Shown one piece after another: positions 44,894-53,949 of a DNA stretch of 64,000 nucleotides. The translations under genes and the position numbers were made by a program. Location of the stretch: contig DASSPH010000054.1 in the NCBI GenBank assembly GCA_035699745.1, forward strand, positions 1-64,000, written 5' to 3'. The notes under the pieces were generated by a model. That model did no database searches, was not told the origin of the DNA, and saw only the letters and a list, made by a program, of their open reading frames with translations. How positions within the stretch are numbered: the stretch's first letter is position 1; every line of letters begins with the position of its first letter. The stretch comes from Vicinamibacterales bacterium. GTDB lineage: Bacteria > Acidobacteriota > Vicinamibacteria > Vicinamibacterales > 2-12-FULL-66-21.

Positions 44894-45367
44894 CTACGGC
44901 CAGATGCCGAGCGCGCGTCGAAGCTCGACGATCTGGCCGACGTGATAGGCGGCGTGATCGATGACGAGGAGAAGGGCACGCAGGTACGTCTGCGTCCCCT
45001 TGCCGGTCGGCACCAGGGCGGTGAGATCGGGCGTCTCGCGCGCGAGGCGTTCGAGCGTCTTGCGGTCGCGCACGTAGGCCGCGAGGCTCTCGTCCCAGGC
45101 CTTGCCGTCCGGCGGCGCCGGCGCCGCCGGCCAGTAGTCGTCCGGCCACTTCATCGTGTGCTCGTACTTCGGCTTGACGCAGAAATCCAGGATGTCCTCC
45201 TGCGCAATCCTGATGTGCTCGAGCTGATGCCACAGCGAGTGCTCGAAGCCCGGCGGACGCGCGCCGCGCTTGTCGGCGGGAATGCCGGCGAGCGCCTTGT
45301 CGATGCCGACGTGCGCGTCTTCCCACGCCAGGGCGCGGGCGAGGTGATCGCGGATCGCAGCGTCCAT
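44894..45367 (-). CDS. DinB-family four-helix protein
   Basis: 157 residues with the DinB/YfiT-like four-helix pattern. The three-His metal-site candidates are in HSLWHQLEHIRIAQ and IDHAAYHVGQIVELRRALG. Members include metal-dependent thiol transferases and DNA-damage-inducible proteins of unknown role. Start ATG at 45367. It follows the PQQ-like gene (45372-46592, same strand) by 4 bp, so it is probably the last gene of a unit with that gene and the TonB-dependent receptor. Confidence 0.9.
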   Translation of the reverse strand: MDAAIRDHLARALAWEDAHVGIDKALAGIPADKRGARPPGFEHSLWHQLEHIRIAQEDILDFCVKPKYEHTMKWPDDYWPAAPAPPDGKAWDESLAAYVRDRKTLERLARETPDLTALVPTGKGTQTYLRALLLVIDHAAYHVGQIVELRRALGIWP

Positions 45368-45371
45368 GCGT

Positions 45372-46592
45372 CTACTTCGCCTTGACGTCGTACGCCATGA
45401 GCGAATCCTGGTTGCGGATATACAGCCGTCCGCCGCTCACCACCGGGTGCGCCCAGCTCGGAAGTCCCTTGTCCGCGATCGAGAAGCGGCCCTTCTCCTG
45501 ATATCCGCTCGAGCTCGCGGCGGCGAGGCCGACGGTGTTGTTCTCCCCGAGGATGTAGAGATCGCCGTCGGCGAGAATCAGCGATCCCTTGCCGACGCTG
45601 CGATCCCGCCACATCCGCTTGCCGCTCGCGAACTCGAGGCAGGTCAGGATCGAGTCGTCGAAGCCGTACAGATACCCGTTGTGCAGGACGACGCCGCCGT
45701 GATGGTTCTTCATCTCGCGCGTGAAGTACACCTCCTGCGCGGAAACGGCGCCGTTCTGCGCCGACAGGCTCACCAGCCCGGCGCCGGTGTCATACGCAGA
45801 GGTGAAGAACACTTTGTTCTCGAAGAACACCGGCGTCGTGATGTTGGCGACACGGTTCGCGGCACGGTCGTAGCGGAACATCACCTTGCCGTCCGACGCG
45901 CGAACGCCAACGCCCGCGCCGGCGGTGAACGTCAGGTAGGTGCGCACCCCCTGCACGTCGGCGGCGATCGCCGACGAATAGCCCGCGGGGTCGCTCAGTT
46001 CGCTCGCCTGCCACACCGTCCTGCCCGTCATCTTGTCCAGCTTCACCATGCCGGCGCCCGGCCCGCCGGGACTGACGACGAGGTGCGCGCCGTCGACCAG
46101 CGGCGACTCGCTGATCAGCCACTGGAGCTGACGGCCGCCGAACTCGCGCAGGATGTTGCGCTGCCACACGGCGGTGCCGTCCGTCTTGAGGCTGGCGAGA
46201 TCGCCGTTCTCGGTCAGCACGTAAAGGCGGTCGCCGTCCACGGTCGGCGTGCCGCGGGGACCCGGCCCGCGATCGTCATCGCCGCTCCGGCCGAGCGCTT
46301 TCGACCACACTTCCTTGCCGTCAGCCCGGTTCAGCGCCACGACGATGCTGTTGCCGCCGCGCGTGCCCTGCACGTAGACGCGCTCGCCGGCGACCGCCAT
46401 CGATCCGTAGCCGTTGCCCAGCCCCGACGCCGTCCAGACCACGGACGGGCCGTTCGCGGGCCACTGCTTGAGCAGCCCCGTTTCCCTCGACACCCGCGTG
46501 CGATCCGCCCCCTGCCACTGGGGCCAGTCAGCGGCGTGGATGGTGGCGATACTCAAGACCGTCGCGGCTGCGACGGACAGGGGTTTATTCAT
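45372..46592 (-). CDS. exported PQQ-like beta-propeller protein
   Basis: 406 residues. Signal peptide MNKPLSVAAATVLSIATIHA, then ADWPQWQGADRTRVSRETGL, the typical opening of the family. About seven blades carry the repeat DG..VWSKAL, DGDRLYVLTENGDLASLKTD and SGKRMWRDRSVGKGSLILAD. The propeller lacks the cofactor-binding residues and vicinal Cys pair of true quinoprotein dehydrogenases as far as can be seen, so it is more likely a periplasmic binding or scaffold protein. It follows the TonB-dependent receptor by 21 bp on the same strand. Confidence 0.92.
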   Translation of the reverse strand: MNKPLSVAAATVLSIATIHAADWPQWQGADRTRVSRETGLLKQWPANGPSVVWTASGLGNGYGSMAVAGERVYVQGTRGGNSIVVALNRADGKEVWSKALGRSGDDDRGPGPRGTPTVDGDRLYVLTENGDLASLKTDGTAVWQRNILREFGGRQLQWLISESPLVDGAHLVVSPGGPGAGMVKLDKMTGRTVWQASELSDPAGYSSAIAADVQGVRTYLTFTAGAGVGVRASDGKVMFRYDRAANRVANITTPVFFENKVFFTSAYDTGAGLVSLSAQNGAVSAQEVYFTREMKNHHGGVVLHNGYLYGFDDSILTCLEFASGKRMWRDRSVGKGSLILADGDLYILGENNTVGLAAASSSGYQEKGRFSIADKGLPSWAHPVVSGGRLYIRNQDSLMAYDVKAK

Positions 46593-46613
46593 CGTCTCGT
46601 CTCCTTGCGCATC

Positions 46614-48722
46614 TCAGAAACTGATCCCGGCGGTGATCCCGAACGTGCGAGGTCTGCCGGACTCGCCGATGAAACCGGATTGCGCGAGCTGGCCGTAGGC
46701 GAAGGCGACCGGGACGTAGTGGGTGTCGAACGCGTTCCGGATCCAGCCTTCCGCGAAGAGCCGCCGGCCGCGGGCGCCGCCGCGGATATTGACGAGCGCA
46801 TAGGCGTCCTGGCCGGCGAGATTCATGTCGTCGTACTTGAACGCGCCGTAGAACACCGCTTCGCCGCCGCCGTACAGCGTGACGCCGGGCGTCAGCGCGC
46901 GCGAGAGCCGGGCGCCGAACGACGCGGTGTAGTCCGGCGTGTTGGGTACCTTGTTCTCGGCCACGCTCACGCCGCTCGACAGCGTCCCGGCGCCGAAGCG
47001 CGCGCGGGTGTAGCCGAACGTGGCGAAGAGATCGACGCCGTCGCGCGCGCGGCCGTTCACTTCCACCTCGACGCCGCTGCTGCGCGCGCTGCCGACGTTG
47101 GCGATGTAGAACTGCCCCGGCACGGCGGGGTTCGGCAGGTTCAGCTGCAGATCGGTCCAGTCGATGGTGAACACCGCCACGTTGGCCGTCACGCGGCGCG
47201 AGAGCCACGACGTCTTCAGACCGCCTTCGACGTTCCACGACTTCTCTTCGTCGTAGACCTCCTGCCCGGTCGGCGACGAGGGGTTGAACCCGCCGGCCTT
47301 GAACCCGCCGGTCAGCGAGGCGTAGACCATCGCGTCAGGGGCGACGCGGTACGCCGCCGCCGCCTGCGGCGAGACGTTGGCGAACGACTCCTCGACCGTG
47401 AGGGTGACCGGGAACGCGCCGATGTTCGGCGCGCCGAGGATGTTGGTCAGCACACCCTTGCGGTTCTCGCGATCGAAGCGCGCCCCCAGCGTCACGTCGA
47501 GCTTGTCGAACGTCAGGGTGCCGTTGCCGTACAGCCCGACGCCGGTGTCGTCGAGAGCCGCGCGCGCATCCTGCGTCGCGCCGAACGCGAACACGGGCGA
47601 GAGCACGAACGGCGCGAACGTGTTCGTGGCGTCCTGCTCGTAATTCTGCGTGAAGAGGAACACGCCGGCCTGCCACCTGAGGGATCCGGACCCGGCGAGC
47701 GGGACGCCGCCGGCGCCCGAGGCGACGCGGACCTCCTGCGTGAACTGGAAATCCTTCTCCTCGTTGCTCCGCGTGATCAGCGGCAGCGGCGTGTAGTCGA
47801 GATCGGTCTCGTCCAGCGTCTTCCAGTTGACGAACCCGGTCGTCGAGGTGAACGTCAGCGCGCCGGTGCGGCGCGCCGTCACCGTCGTGGCGTGCACGTC
47901 GCGATCGGTGTGCCCTTCGAAGTCGCGCTGCGCGCGGCGCGGATTGGTCCGCAGCGAGCCGAGATCCATCAGGGCGTAATCCCCGTCGCGCCCGCGCTCG
48001 CCGGTGTAGATCAGGCGCGCCTCCCAGTTCGCCGCCGGCGTGAGCAGCAGCTGCGCCTTGGCGGAGGTGCCGTCGCGGTAGTCGAGATCGTTGCCGGTGA
48101 CGTCGTTGGTGGTGAAGCCGTCGCGCTCGGCGTGCGCGATCGCGAAGCCGACCGCCGCCTTGCTGCCGATCGGCCCGGATGCGTTGGCGCGCACGTCCCA
48201 GGACGCGAAGTTGCCGAACGGCACGATGGCCGAGCCGGTCCACCTGGACAAGGACGGCCTCGCGCTGGAGATGTTGACCACGCCGCCGAGGGTGTTGCGG
48301 CCGAACAGCATGCTCTGCGGTCCGCGGACGAATTCGACCTGGTTCACGTCGAGCAGCTCGATGCTGGACGAGTTGGTGTTCAGCTGCGGGACGCCATCTA
48401 TATAGGTCGTGACCGCCGGGTTGGCGGGGCTCGACCCGAGACCGCGGAACCGCGGGTTGCTCAGCTTCCGGGCGGTGAAATCACTGAAATACGTGTTCGG
48501 CGCGTGCAGCGACAGCTCGCCGATGGTCGTCATCCCGCCGTTCCACAGGGCCTCCAGCGGGACGACGGTCACGCTGACCGGCAGACCCTGCGGATCGGCG
48601 GGCTCCTTCTGCGCGGTGACGGTGACCGTGGGATGCGTGACGGTGGGCGGCGGGACGGATTGCGCCGAGGCGAGCGCGGGGGTCAGCAGGACGAACGTGA
48701 ACACACTCAATCGCATGGTCAT
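46614..48722 (-). CDS. TonB-dependent outer-membrane receptor
   Basis: 702 residues: signal peptide MRLSVFTFVLLTPALASA, TonB-box-like TVTVTAQKEP, and a plug domain (about 45-150) with RFRGLGSSPANPAVTTYIDG, VEFVRGPQSMLFGRNTLGGV. A 22-strand-type barrel ends RPRTFGITAGISF with terminal Phe. Lipophilic or chelate ligands are imported by such receptors; the general style (IDGVPQ, FGRNTLGG) is that of the FecA/CirA-like group common in Proteobacteria. It heads a unit with the PQQ-like and DinB genes and is divergent from the next PQQ-like pair. Confidence 0.94.
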   Translation of the reverse strand: MTMRLSVFTFVLLTPALASAQSVPPPTVTHPTVTVTAQKEPADPQGLPVSVTVVPLEALWNGGMTTIGELSLHAPNTYFSDFTARKLSNPRFRGLGSSPANPAVTTYIDGVPQLNTNSSSIELLDVNQVEFVRGPQSMLFGRNTLGGVVNISSARPSLSRWTGSAIVPFGNFASWDVRANASGPIGSKAAVGFAIAHAERDGFTTNDVTGNDLDYRDGTSAKAQLLLTPAANWEARLIYTGERGRDGDYALMDLGSLRTNPRRAQRDFEGHTDRDVHATTVTARRTGALTFTSTTGFVNWKTLDETDLDYTPLPLITRSNEEKDFQFTQEVRVASGAGGVPLAGSGSLRWQAGVFLFTQNYEQDATNTFAPFVLSPVFAFGATQDARAALDDTGVGLYGNGTLTFDKLDVTLGARFDRENRKGVLTNILGAPNIGAFPVTLTVEESFANVSPQAAAAYRVAPDAMVYASLTGGFKAGGFNPSSPTGQEVYDEEKSWNVEGGLKTSWLSRRVTANVAVFTIDWTDLQLNLPNPAVPGQFYIANVGSARSSGVEVEVNGRARDGVDLFATFGYTRARFGAGTLSSGVSVAENKVPNTPDYTASFGARLSRALTPGVTLYGGGEAVFYGAFKYDDMNLAGQDAYALVNIRGGARGRRLFAEGWIRNAFDTHYVPVAFAYGQLAQSGFIGESGRPRTFGITAGISF

Positions 48723-48841
48723 CCATTATGCAACGGGAAAACGCGGCGAAAGTTCCTCGGCAATCACACCATTCGTCACGCCGCCGGCGCGGCTGAGGCG
48801 CGAAACGTCGTGCGGTAAGATGGCGTAATCGAGTGAGGATC

Positions 48842-51106
48842 ATGCTGAAACGACTCTGTCTGACGGCCGCGATGGTCGTGCTCGGAACGTTGACAGCGGC
48901 GCAGGGCCCCGCGGCGCGCCCGGGGGCCGGCACGCCGCCCGCGGGGCGAAAGGTGGCGCTCGGCGACTGGCCCGACGCGCGCGGCCCGTTCCGGGACGGC
49001 CGGTCGCTCGAACAGGGACTGATCGACAAGTGGGCGCTGAAGGGGGAGAACTTCCTCTGGCGCGCGCCGTACGGCGGACGTTCGGCCCCGCTCGTAATGG
49101 GCAACCGGGTGTACGTGCAGAACCCCTCCGGGCTCGGCGCATCGCTGCAGGAGCGCGTGATGGCGCTCGACGCCGACACCGGCAAGCCCGTCTGGGAATA
49201 CAAGTTCAACGTCTTCCAGAGCGACGTGCCGCCGCATCGCGTCGGCTGGGCGTCGCCGGCTGCCGATCCCGAGACCGGCAACATCTACGCGATGGGCGTC
49301 GGCGCCACCGTCCTCGCGCTGAGCAAGGACGGCAAGCTCCTGTGGGATCGGTCGATCGGCGAAGAGTTCGCCGCCTTCACCACGCACGGCGGCCGCACGT
49401 CGTCGCCAATCGTCGACGGGAACCTGGTCATCGTCAGCGCCGCGATCTCGAGCTGGGGGACCGGTGCGTCGCGCCAGCATCGCTTCGTCGCGCTCGACAA
49501 GCGGACCGGCGACATCATCTGGATCGCCAGCCCCGGCGGCCGGCCGTACGACACCAATTACTCGGCGCCGGTGATCGCGACCATCGACGGCACGCGCCTC
49601 CTGATCAGCGGAAGTGGCGACGGCGGCGTCTACGCCATGAAGGCGCAGACCGGCGAGAAGGTCTGGAGCTTCATGGCCGCGAAGCGCGCCGTCAATACCG
49701 GCGTGGCGGTGTCGGGCAAGACGGTGATCGTCTCGCACGGCGACGAGAACCTCGACACACCGGAGCTCGGACTGATTGCCGCGATCGACGGCTCGCAGAA
49801 GGGGGAGATCAAGACCACGCTGTGGGCGCACCACGGCAGCCAGTACGGCTTCTCGTCGCCGATCGCCGACAGCGGCCGGGTCTATCAGATCGACAACGTC
49901 GGTCAGTTGAAGGCCTTCGATCTCGAGAAGGGCACGGTGCTGTGGACCGCGGCGGTCGGCACGGCGCAGAAGGCGCCGCCGGTGCTCGCGGACGGCAAGC
50001 TGTACTTCGGCACCGAGGGGGGCAAGGTCTTCATCGTCCGGCCGCATCCCGATCGCGCCGAGATCCTGAGCGAAGTCGAACTGCCGCCCAGCACCGATGA
50101 GAACGCCGGGCAATCCGCCGGGGTGCCCGAACCGGTGTTCGGCGGCATGGCGGTGTCGCGCGGGCGCATCTTCTTCGCGTCCACCGGCGCGGTGTATGCG
50201 ATCGGCTCGAAAGCGGCGAAGCCGCAGACCGGGTTGGCGGTGGACGAACCGTTCGCCGCCGGGCAGGGAGCGCCGGCGTGGCTGCAGGTGTCCCCGACGG
50301 AGCTGGTGCTCAAGCCCGGGCAGGCGGTGAAGCTGCACGTCAAGTCGTTCGACGCGCAGGGGCGGCTGTTGAAAGAGGAAACCGGCGCGACGTGGACGCT
50401 CACCGGCCTGAAGGGAACGGTCGCGGCCGACGGCACGTTCACGCCGGATCCCGGAACGGCGGAGCAGGCCGGCGTGATCAAAGCCACGCTCGGCGCGCTG
50501 TCCGGCGACGCCCGCGCCCGCGTCGTCCGCCAGCTGCCGTGGACGGAGACGTTCGACGCGATGGAAGAGAAGACCGTCCCCCCCGGCTGGATCATCGTCG
50601 GTACCGCGCGGACGGCCGTGGGCACGATCGACGGACAGAAGGCGCTGGTGAAGCAGCCTGACGAGACGATCTTCAAGCGCTATCGCGCGTTCGTCGGTCC
50701 GGTCGATCTCGCCAACTACACGATCGAAGCGGATGTCCGCGGCACGTCGCGGCGGCGCCAGATGCCGGCGCTGGGGGTCACCGCCCAGCGCTACTCGTTG
50801 GTCATCTACGGCAACGACCAGGTGATGAAGATCGAGTCGTGGGGGCCGGAGACGACGCGGTCGGCGGTGGCGCCGTTCGAGTGGAAGCCCGACACCTGGA
50901 TCCATCTGAAGCTGCGCGTCGAGAACATGCCGGACGGGCGGGTCCGCGCGCGCGGCAAGGCGTGGCCGGCCGGGCAGCCGGAACCGGCGAACTGGATGAT
51001 CGAGAAGCTCGATCCGATCGGCAACAAGAAGGGGGCGCCGGGATTTTTCATCGACGCGGATTACGGCGCCGCCATCGACAACATCAAAGTGACGTCAAAT
51101 CAATGA
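48842..51106 (+). CDS. PQQ-like beta-propeller protein with C-terminal lectin-like domain
   Basis: About 754 residues from the ATG at 48842 (an in-frame GTG lies nine bases upstream). The signal peptide is MLKRLCLTAAMVVLGTLTAA. The propeller spans about 30-460 with blades such as VMALDADTGKPVWEYKFN, SKDGKLLWDRSIGEEF and DLEKGTVLWTAAVG. Next is an Ig-like segment (LVLKPGQAVKLHVKSFDAQG). The C-terminal ~190 residues form a concanavalin/LamG-like sandwich (NYTIEADVRGTS, DTWIHLKLRVEN) that could bind glycans. Its stop overlaps the next start as ATGA (51103-51106). Confidence 0.93.
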   Translation: MLKRLCLTAAMVVLGTLTAAQGPAARPGAGTPPAGRKVALGDWPDARGPFRDGRSLEQGLIDKWALKGENFLWRAPYGGRSAPLVMGNRVYVQNPSGLGASLQERVMALDADTGKPVWEYKFNVFQSDVPPHRVGWASPAADPETGNIYAMGVGATVLALSKDGKLLWDRSIGEEFAAFTTHGGRTSSPIVDGNLVIVSAAISSWGTGASRQHRFVALDKRTGDIIWIASPGGRPYDTNYSAPVIATIDGTRLLISGSGDGGVYAMKAQTGEKVWSFMAAKRAVNTGVAVSGKTVIVSHGDENLDTPELGLIAAIDGSQKGEIKTTLWAHHGSQYGFSSPIADSGRVYQIDNVGQLKAFDLEKGTVLWTAAVGTAQKAPPVLADGKLYFGTEGGKVFIVRPHPDRAEILSEVELPPSTDENAGQSAGVPEPVFGGMAVSRGRIFFASTGAVYAIGSKAAKPQTGLAVDEPFAAGQGAPAWLQVSPTELVLKPGQAVKLHVKSFDAQGRLLKEETGATWTLTGLKGTVAADGTFTPDPGTAEQAGVIKATLGALSGDARARVVRQLPWTETFDAMEEKTVPPGWIIVGTARTAVGTIDGQKALVKQPDETIFKRYRAFVGPVDLANYTIEADVRGTSRRRQMPALGVTAQRYSLVIYGNDQVMKIESWGPETTRSAVAPFEWKPDTWIHLKLRVENMPDGRVRARGKAWPAGQPEPANWMIEKLDPIGNKKGAPGFFIDADYGAAIDNIKVTSNQ

Positions 51107-52530
51107 AGAAGATATTCGTCTCCTCCGCTCTGGTCGGCCTCGCGGGCGTGCTGCTGTCGGCCGGCGATCCTCCGGGATCGAAGGACTGGCCGATGTGGGG
51201 CGGCACGCCGGACCGCAACATGGTCTCGTCGATGAAGGGGCTGCCCACCGAGTGGGACCTCAAGACGAAGAAGAACGTCAAGTGGGTGGCGGATCTCGGA
51301 TCGCAGAGCTACGGCAACGCGGTCGTCGCCGGCGGCATGGTGTTCGTCGGCACCAACAACGAGGGCATGCGGGATCCGAAGCAGCCGGGCGATCGCGGCG
51401 TGCTGATGGCGTTCAAGGAGGACACCGGCGAGTTCCTGTGGCAGCAGACGCACGAGAAGCTCGCGTCGGGGCGCGCCAACGACTGGCCGTATCAGGGAAT
51501 CGCCTCGTCGCCGCTGGTCGAAGGCACCAAGCTGTACTACGTGAGCAACCGCGGCGTGCTGCTCTGCCTGGACATCAACGGCTTCAAGGACGGCAACCAG
51601 GGACCGGTCACCAACGAGAAGCTCACCGGGCCGAAAGACGCGGACGTGCTCTGGCAGTTCGACATGATGGAGGAAGTGGGGTCCTACCCGCACAACCTCT
51701 CGAACTCGTCGCCGGTGTCGTTCGGCAACCTGATCTTCGTCAGCACCTCGAACGGCCAGGACGAGAGCCACGTCAACGTCCCGTCGCCGAAGGCGCCGTC
51801 GGTGATCGCGGTCGACAAGGTGACCGGAGAGCTGGCGTGGGAAGACAACTCGGTCGGCAAGAACATCCTGCACGGGCAGTGGTCGACCCCCTCGGTCGGC
51901 AAGATCGGCGGCGTCGATCAACTCGTCAGCGCGCAGGGAGACGGCTGGGTGCGCGGCTACGAGGTGCTCACCGGCAAGAAGCTGTGGGAGTTCGACACCA
52001 ACCCGAAGGACTCGGTCTGGCCGAAGACCCGCAACGAAGTGATCAGCACGCCGGTGATCTGGGAAGACAAGGTCTATATCGCCAACGGACAGGATCCGGA
52101 GCACGGCGAGGGCGTGGGCCACATGTACGCGATCGACGCGACCAAGCGGGGCGACATCACCAAGACGGGCCTGGTGTGGCACTACGACAAGATCCGCCGA
52201 TCGATCTCGACGGCGGCGATCTACAACGGCCTGGTGTTCATCCCCGACTTCAGCGGCTTCCTGCACTGCCTCGACGCCAGGACGGGCCAGGCCTACTGGA
52301 CGCACGACGTGTTCGCCGCAGTGTGGGGCTCGGCGATGGTGATCGACGGCAAGGTCTACCTCGGCGACGAGGACGGCGACATCGTGGTGCTCGAGGCGGC
52401 GAAGACCAAGAAGGTCATCTCCGAGATGAACATGGGCAGCGCGGTCTACGCCACCATGGTGCCCGCGAACGGCCGGCTGTTCTTCAACAACCGCAATCAG
52501 CTGATCGCGGTTTCCACTGATGGAAAGTAA
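51103..52530 (+). CDS. PQQ-like beta-propeller protein
   Basis: 475 residues, signal peptide MKKIFVSSALVGLAGVLLSA. Starts KDWPMWGGTPDRNMVSSMKG and contains a full propeller with AFKEDTGEFLWQQTHEKL, AVDKVTGELAWEDNSVGKNI, GYEVLTGKKLWEFDTNPKDS and CLDARTGQAYWTHDVF. It is translationally coupled to the preceding propeller gene (ATGA), an arrangement suggesting a two-subunit complex. It overlaps the following propeller gene by 11 bp. No dehydrogenase active-site motif is evident. Confidence 0.93.
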   Translation: MKKIFVSSALVGLAGVLLSAGDPPGSKDWPMWGGTPDRNMVSSMKGLPTEWDLKTKKNVKWVADLGSQSYGNAVVAGGMVFVGTNNEGMRDPKQPGDRGVLMAFKEDTGEFLWQQTHEKLASGRANDWPYQGIASSPLVEGTKLYYVSNRGVLLCLDINGFKDGNQGPVTNEKLTGPKDADVLWQFDMMEEVGSYPHNLSNSSPVSFGNLIFVSTSNGQDESHVNVPSPKAPSVIAVDKVTGELAWEDNSVGKNILHGQWSTPSVGKIGGVDQLVSAQGDGWVRGYEVLTGKKLWEFDTNPKDSVWPKTRNEVISTPVIWEDKVYIANGQDPEHGEGVGHMYAIDATKRGDITKTGLVWHYDKIRRSISTAAIYNGLVFIPDFSGFLHCLDARTGQAYWTHDVFAAVWGSAMVIDGKVYLGDEDGDIVVLEAAKTKKVISEMNMGSAVYATMVPANGRLFFNNRNQLIAVSTDGK

Positions 52531-53719
52531 CCGCCGGACGGGTTCACGTTCCAGCACAAAGACCACAAAGATCCCGAAGATCTCCAAGAAGACCAATTGG
52601 GTTTTCCTCGTGATCTTCGTGGTCTTCGTGACCTTTGTGGCGGAGCGCGCGGCGTTGCGCGTCTCGGCGCAGGCCACGCCGGCTGCCAACTGGACGCAGT
52701 TTCGCGGGGACTCGCGCCTGAGCGGCATCGCGGCCGCGGATCTGCCGGCGACGCTGTCGCTGAAGTGGACCTACGAGGCGGGGGAAACGATCGAGTCGTC
52801 GGCCGCGATCGTCGACGGCGTGGTCTACGCCGGCGCCGGGAGCGGCGAGCTGCTGGCGATCGACCTGGCGACCGGCAAGCTGCGGTGGAAGTACGCGACC
52901 GGGAATCTGCTCGGCGAGTCCTCGCCGGCCGTCGCCGGGGACCTTGTTTACATCGGCGACCTCGCCGGCGTCTTCCATGCGGTGCGCGTGAAAGACGGCT
53001 CCAAGGCGTGGACGTTCAGGACCGGGAGCGAGATCAAGTCGTCGCCGGTGCCGGCCGGCGCCATGGTGCTGATCGGCTCGTACGACACTCACCTCTACGC
53101 GCTCGATGCGAAGACGGGCGCGTTGAAGTGGAAGCTGAAGACGGACGGCCAGGTCCACGCGACGCCGGCGGTCGTCGACGGCACCATCTACTTCGGCGGC
53201 TGCGACGAAGAGTTCCGCGCCGTGCGCCTCGCCGACGGCAAGGTGCTGTTCAGCGTGCGGCTCGACGCCAACACCGGCTCCTCCACCGTCATCGACGGCA
53301 CCCGCGCCTATCTCGGCACGTATGCCAACGATGTGGTTGCGGTGGACCTGAAGGCGCGGAAGATCGCGTGGCGCTATCAGGATCCGGATCGCCAGTTCCC
53401 GTTCAACTCGTCGCCGGCGTTGGCCGGCGGCCGCGTGATCATCGGCGGTCGCGACAAGTCGGTGCACGCCATCGACGCCGCGACCGGCAAGGCGGCATGG
53501 AAGTTCGCCACCCGGGCCCGCGTGGATTCCTCGCCGACGCTGGCCGGCGGACGCGTGTTCGTCGGATCGAGCGACGGCCGGCTCTACGCCCTGGACGCGA
53601 AAACGGGGGCGAAGCGCTGGGAGTACGAGGTCGGCGACGCGCTGACCGCCTCGCCGGCGATCGCCGGCGGCCGTCTCGTGATCGGCGCGCAGGACGGCCG
53701 GATTTATTGCTTCGGGTGA
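52520..53719 (+). CDS. PQQ-like (BamB-like) beta-propeller protein with repeat-derived signal anchor
   Basis: 399 residues. About eight near-identical blades (GELLAIDLATGKLRWKYATG, THLYALDAKTGALKWKLKTD, GRLYALDAKTGAKRWEYEVG) form a regular propeller close to the BamB type. The basic and hydrophobic N-terminus (TKTTKIPKISKKTNWVFLVI, then FVVFVTFVAE) is encoded entirely by a 9-bp-periodic inverted repeat at 52555-52639. It acts as a plausible signal peptide or anchor. Start ATG overlaps the previous gene by 11 bp. A large hairpin element follows the stop codon. Confidence 0.9.
   Translation: MESNRRTGSRSSTKTTKIPKISKKTNWVFLVIFVVFVTFVAERAALRVSAQATPAANWTQFRGDSRLSGIAAADLPATLSLKWTYEAGETIESSAAIVDGVVYAGAGSGELLAIDLATGKLRWKYATGNLLGESSPAVAGDLVYIGDLAGVFHAVRVKDGSKAWTFRTGSEIKSSPVPAGAMVLIGSYDTHLYALDAKTGALKWKLKTDGQVHATPAVVDGTIYFGGCDEEFRAVRLADGKVLFSVRLDANTGSSTVIDGTRAYLGTYANDVVAVDLKARKIAWRYQDPDRQFPFNSSPALAGGRVIIGGRDKSVHAIDAATGKAAWKFATRARVDSSPTLAGGRVFVGSSDGRLYALDAKTGAKRWEYEVGDALTASPAIAGGRLVIGAQDGRIYCFG
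52555..52639. repeat. 9-bp-periodic imperfect inverted repeat inside coding sequence
   Basis: The left arm is made of units such as CACAAAGAC, CACAAAGAT and CCCGAAGAT. The right arm is its imperfect reverse complement (GATCTTCGTGGTCTTCGTGA, CCTTTGTGG). The centre contains CCAATTGG. Repeats of this composition occur as intergenic elements in many bacterial genomes (general knowledge). Here the whole element lies within the 5' end of the propeller gene and is read in frame. Confidence 0.75.
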
Positions 53720-53724
53720 AACGA

Positions 53725-53942
53725 GTTCAATCGAAGGAGTCGAAGCGGGCGAAGGAGGCGAAGGGGCTTCGCGTCCGCGTCCGAAGGATCGAAGGGCGAA
53801 GGGTCGGCGGTCGAAGGAGCGCGTCTGAGTTCGCAGTGAACGGGAGTCGACGTTCCTTCGACCGTCGAACCTTCGAATCCCTGACTGGTCTCCTTCGAAG
53901 TTCCTTCGAAACCTTCACCTCCTTCGCTTCCTTCGATTAAAG
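53725..53942. repeat. ~215-bp imperfect inverted repeat of CGAAGG units
   Basis: The intergenic region between the propeller gene and the radical SAM gene is almost wholly a giant hairpin. The outer left arm has AATCGAAGGA, with CGAAGG-type units every 7-9 bp. The right arm has the complement (CCTCCTTCGCTTCCTTCGAT). The inner arms CGGTCGAAGGAGCG (53809-53822) and CGTTCCTTCGACCG (53851-53864) match 13 of 14. It could attenuate or stabilise the transcript, or be a relic of repeat expansion. No gene is seen within it. Confidence 0.75.
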
Positions 53943-53949
53943 GACAGGA

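Noticed and set aside
45366-48818. Plus-strand open frame of about 1150 codons
   Set aside because: Lies opposite the PQQ-like and TonB-receptor genes, whose signal peptides and motifs are unambiguous.
53725-53942. CRISPR array or tandem-repeat gene
   Set aside because: Units are 7-9 bp, irregular and arranged as an inverted repeat. There are no spacers of uniform size and no cas genes in the window.
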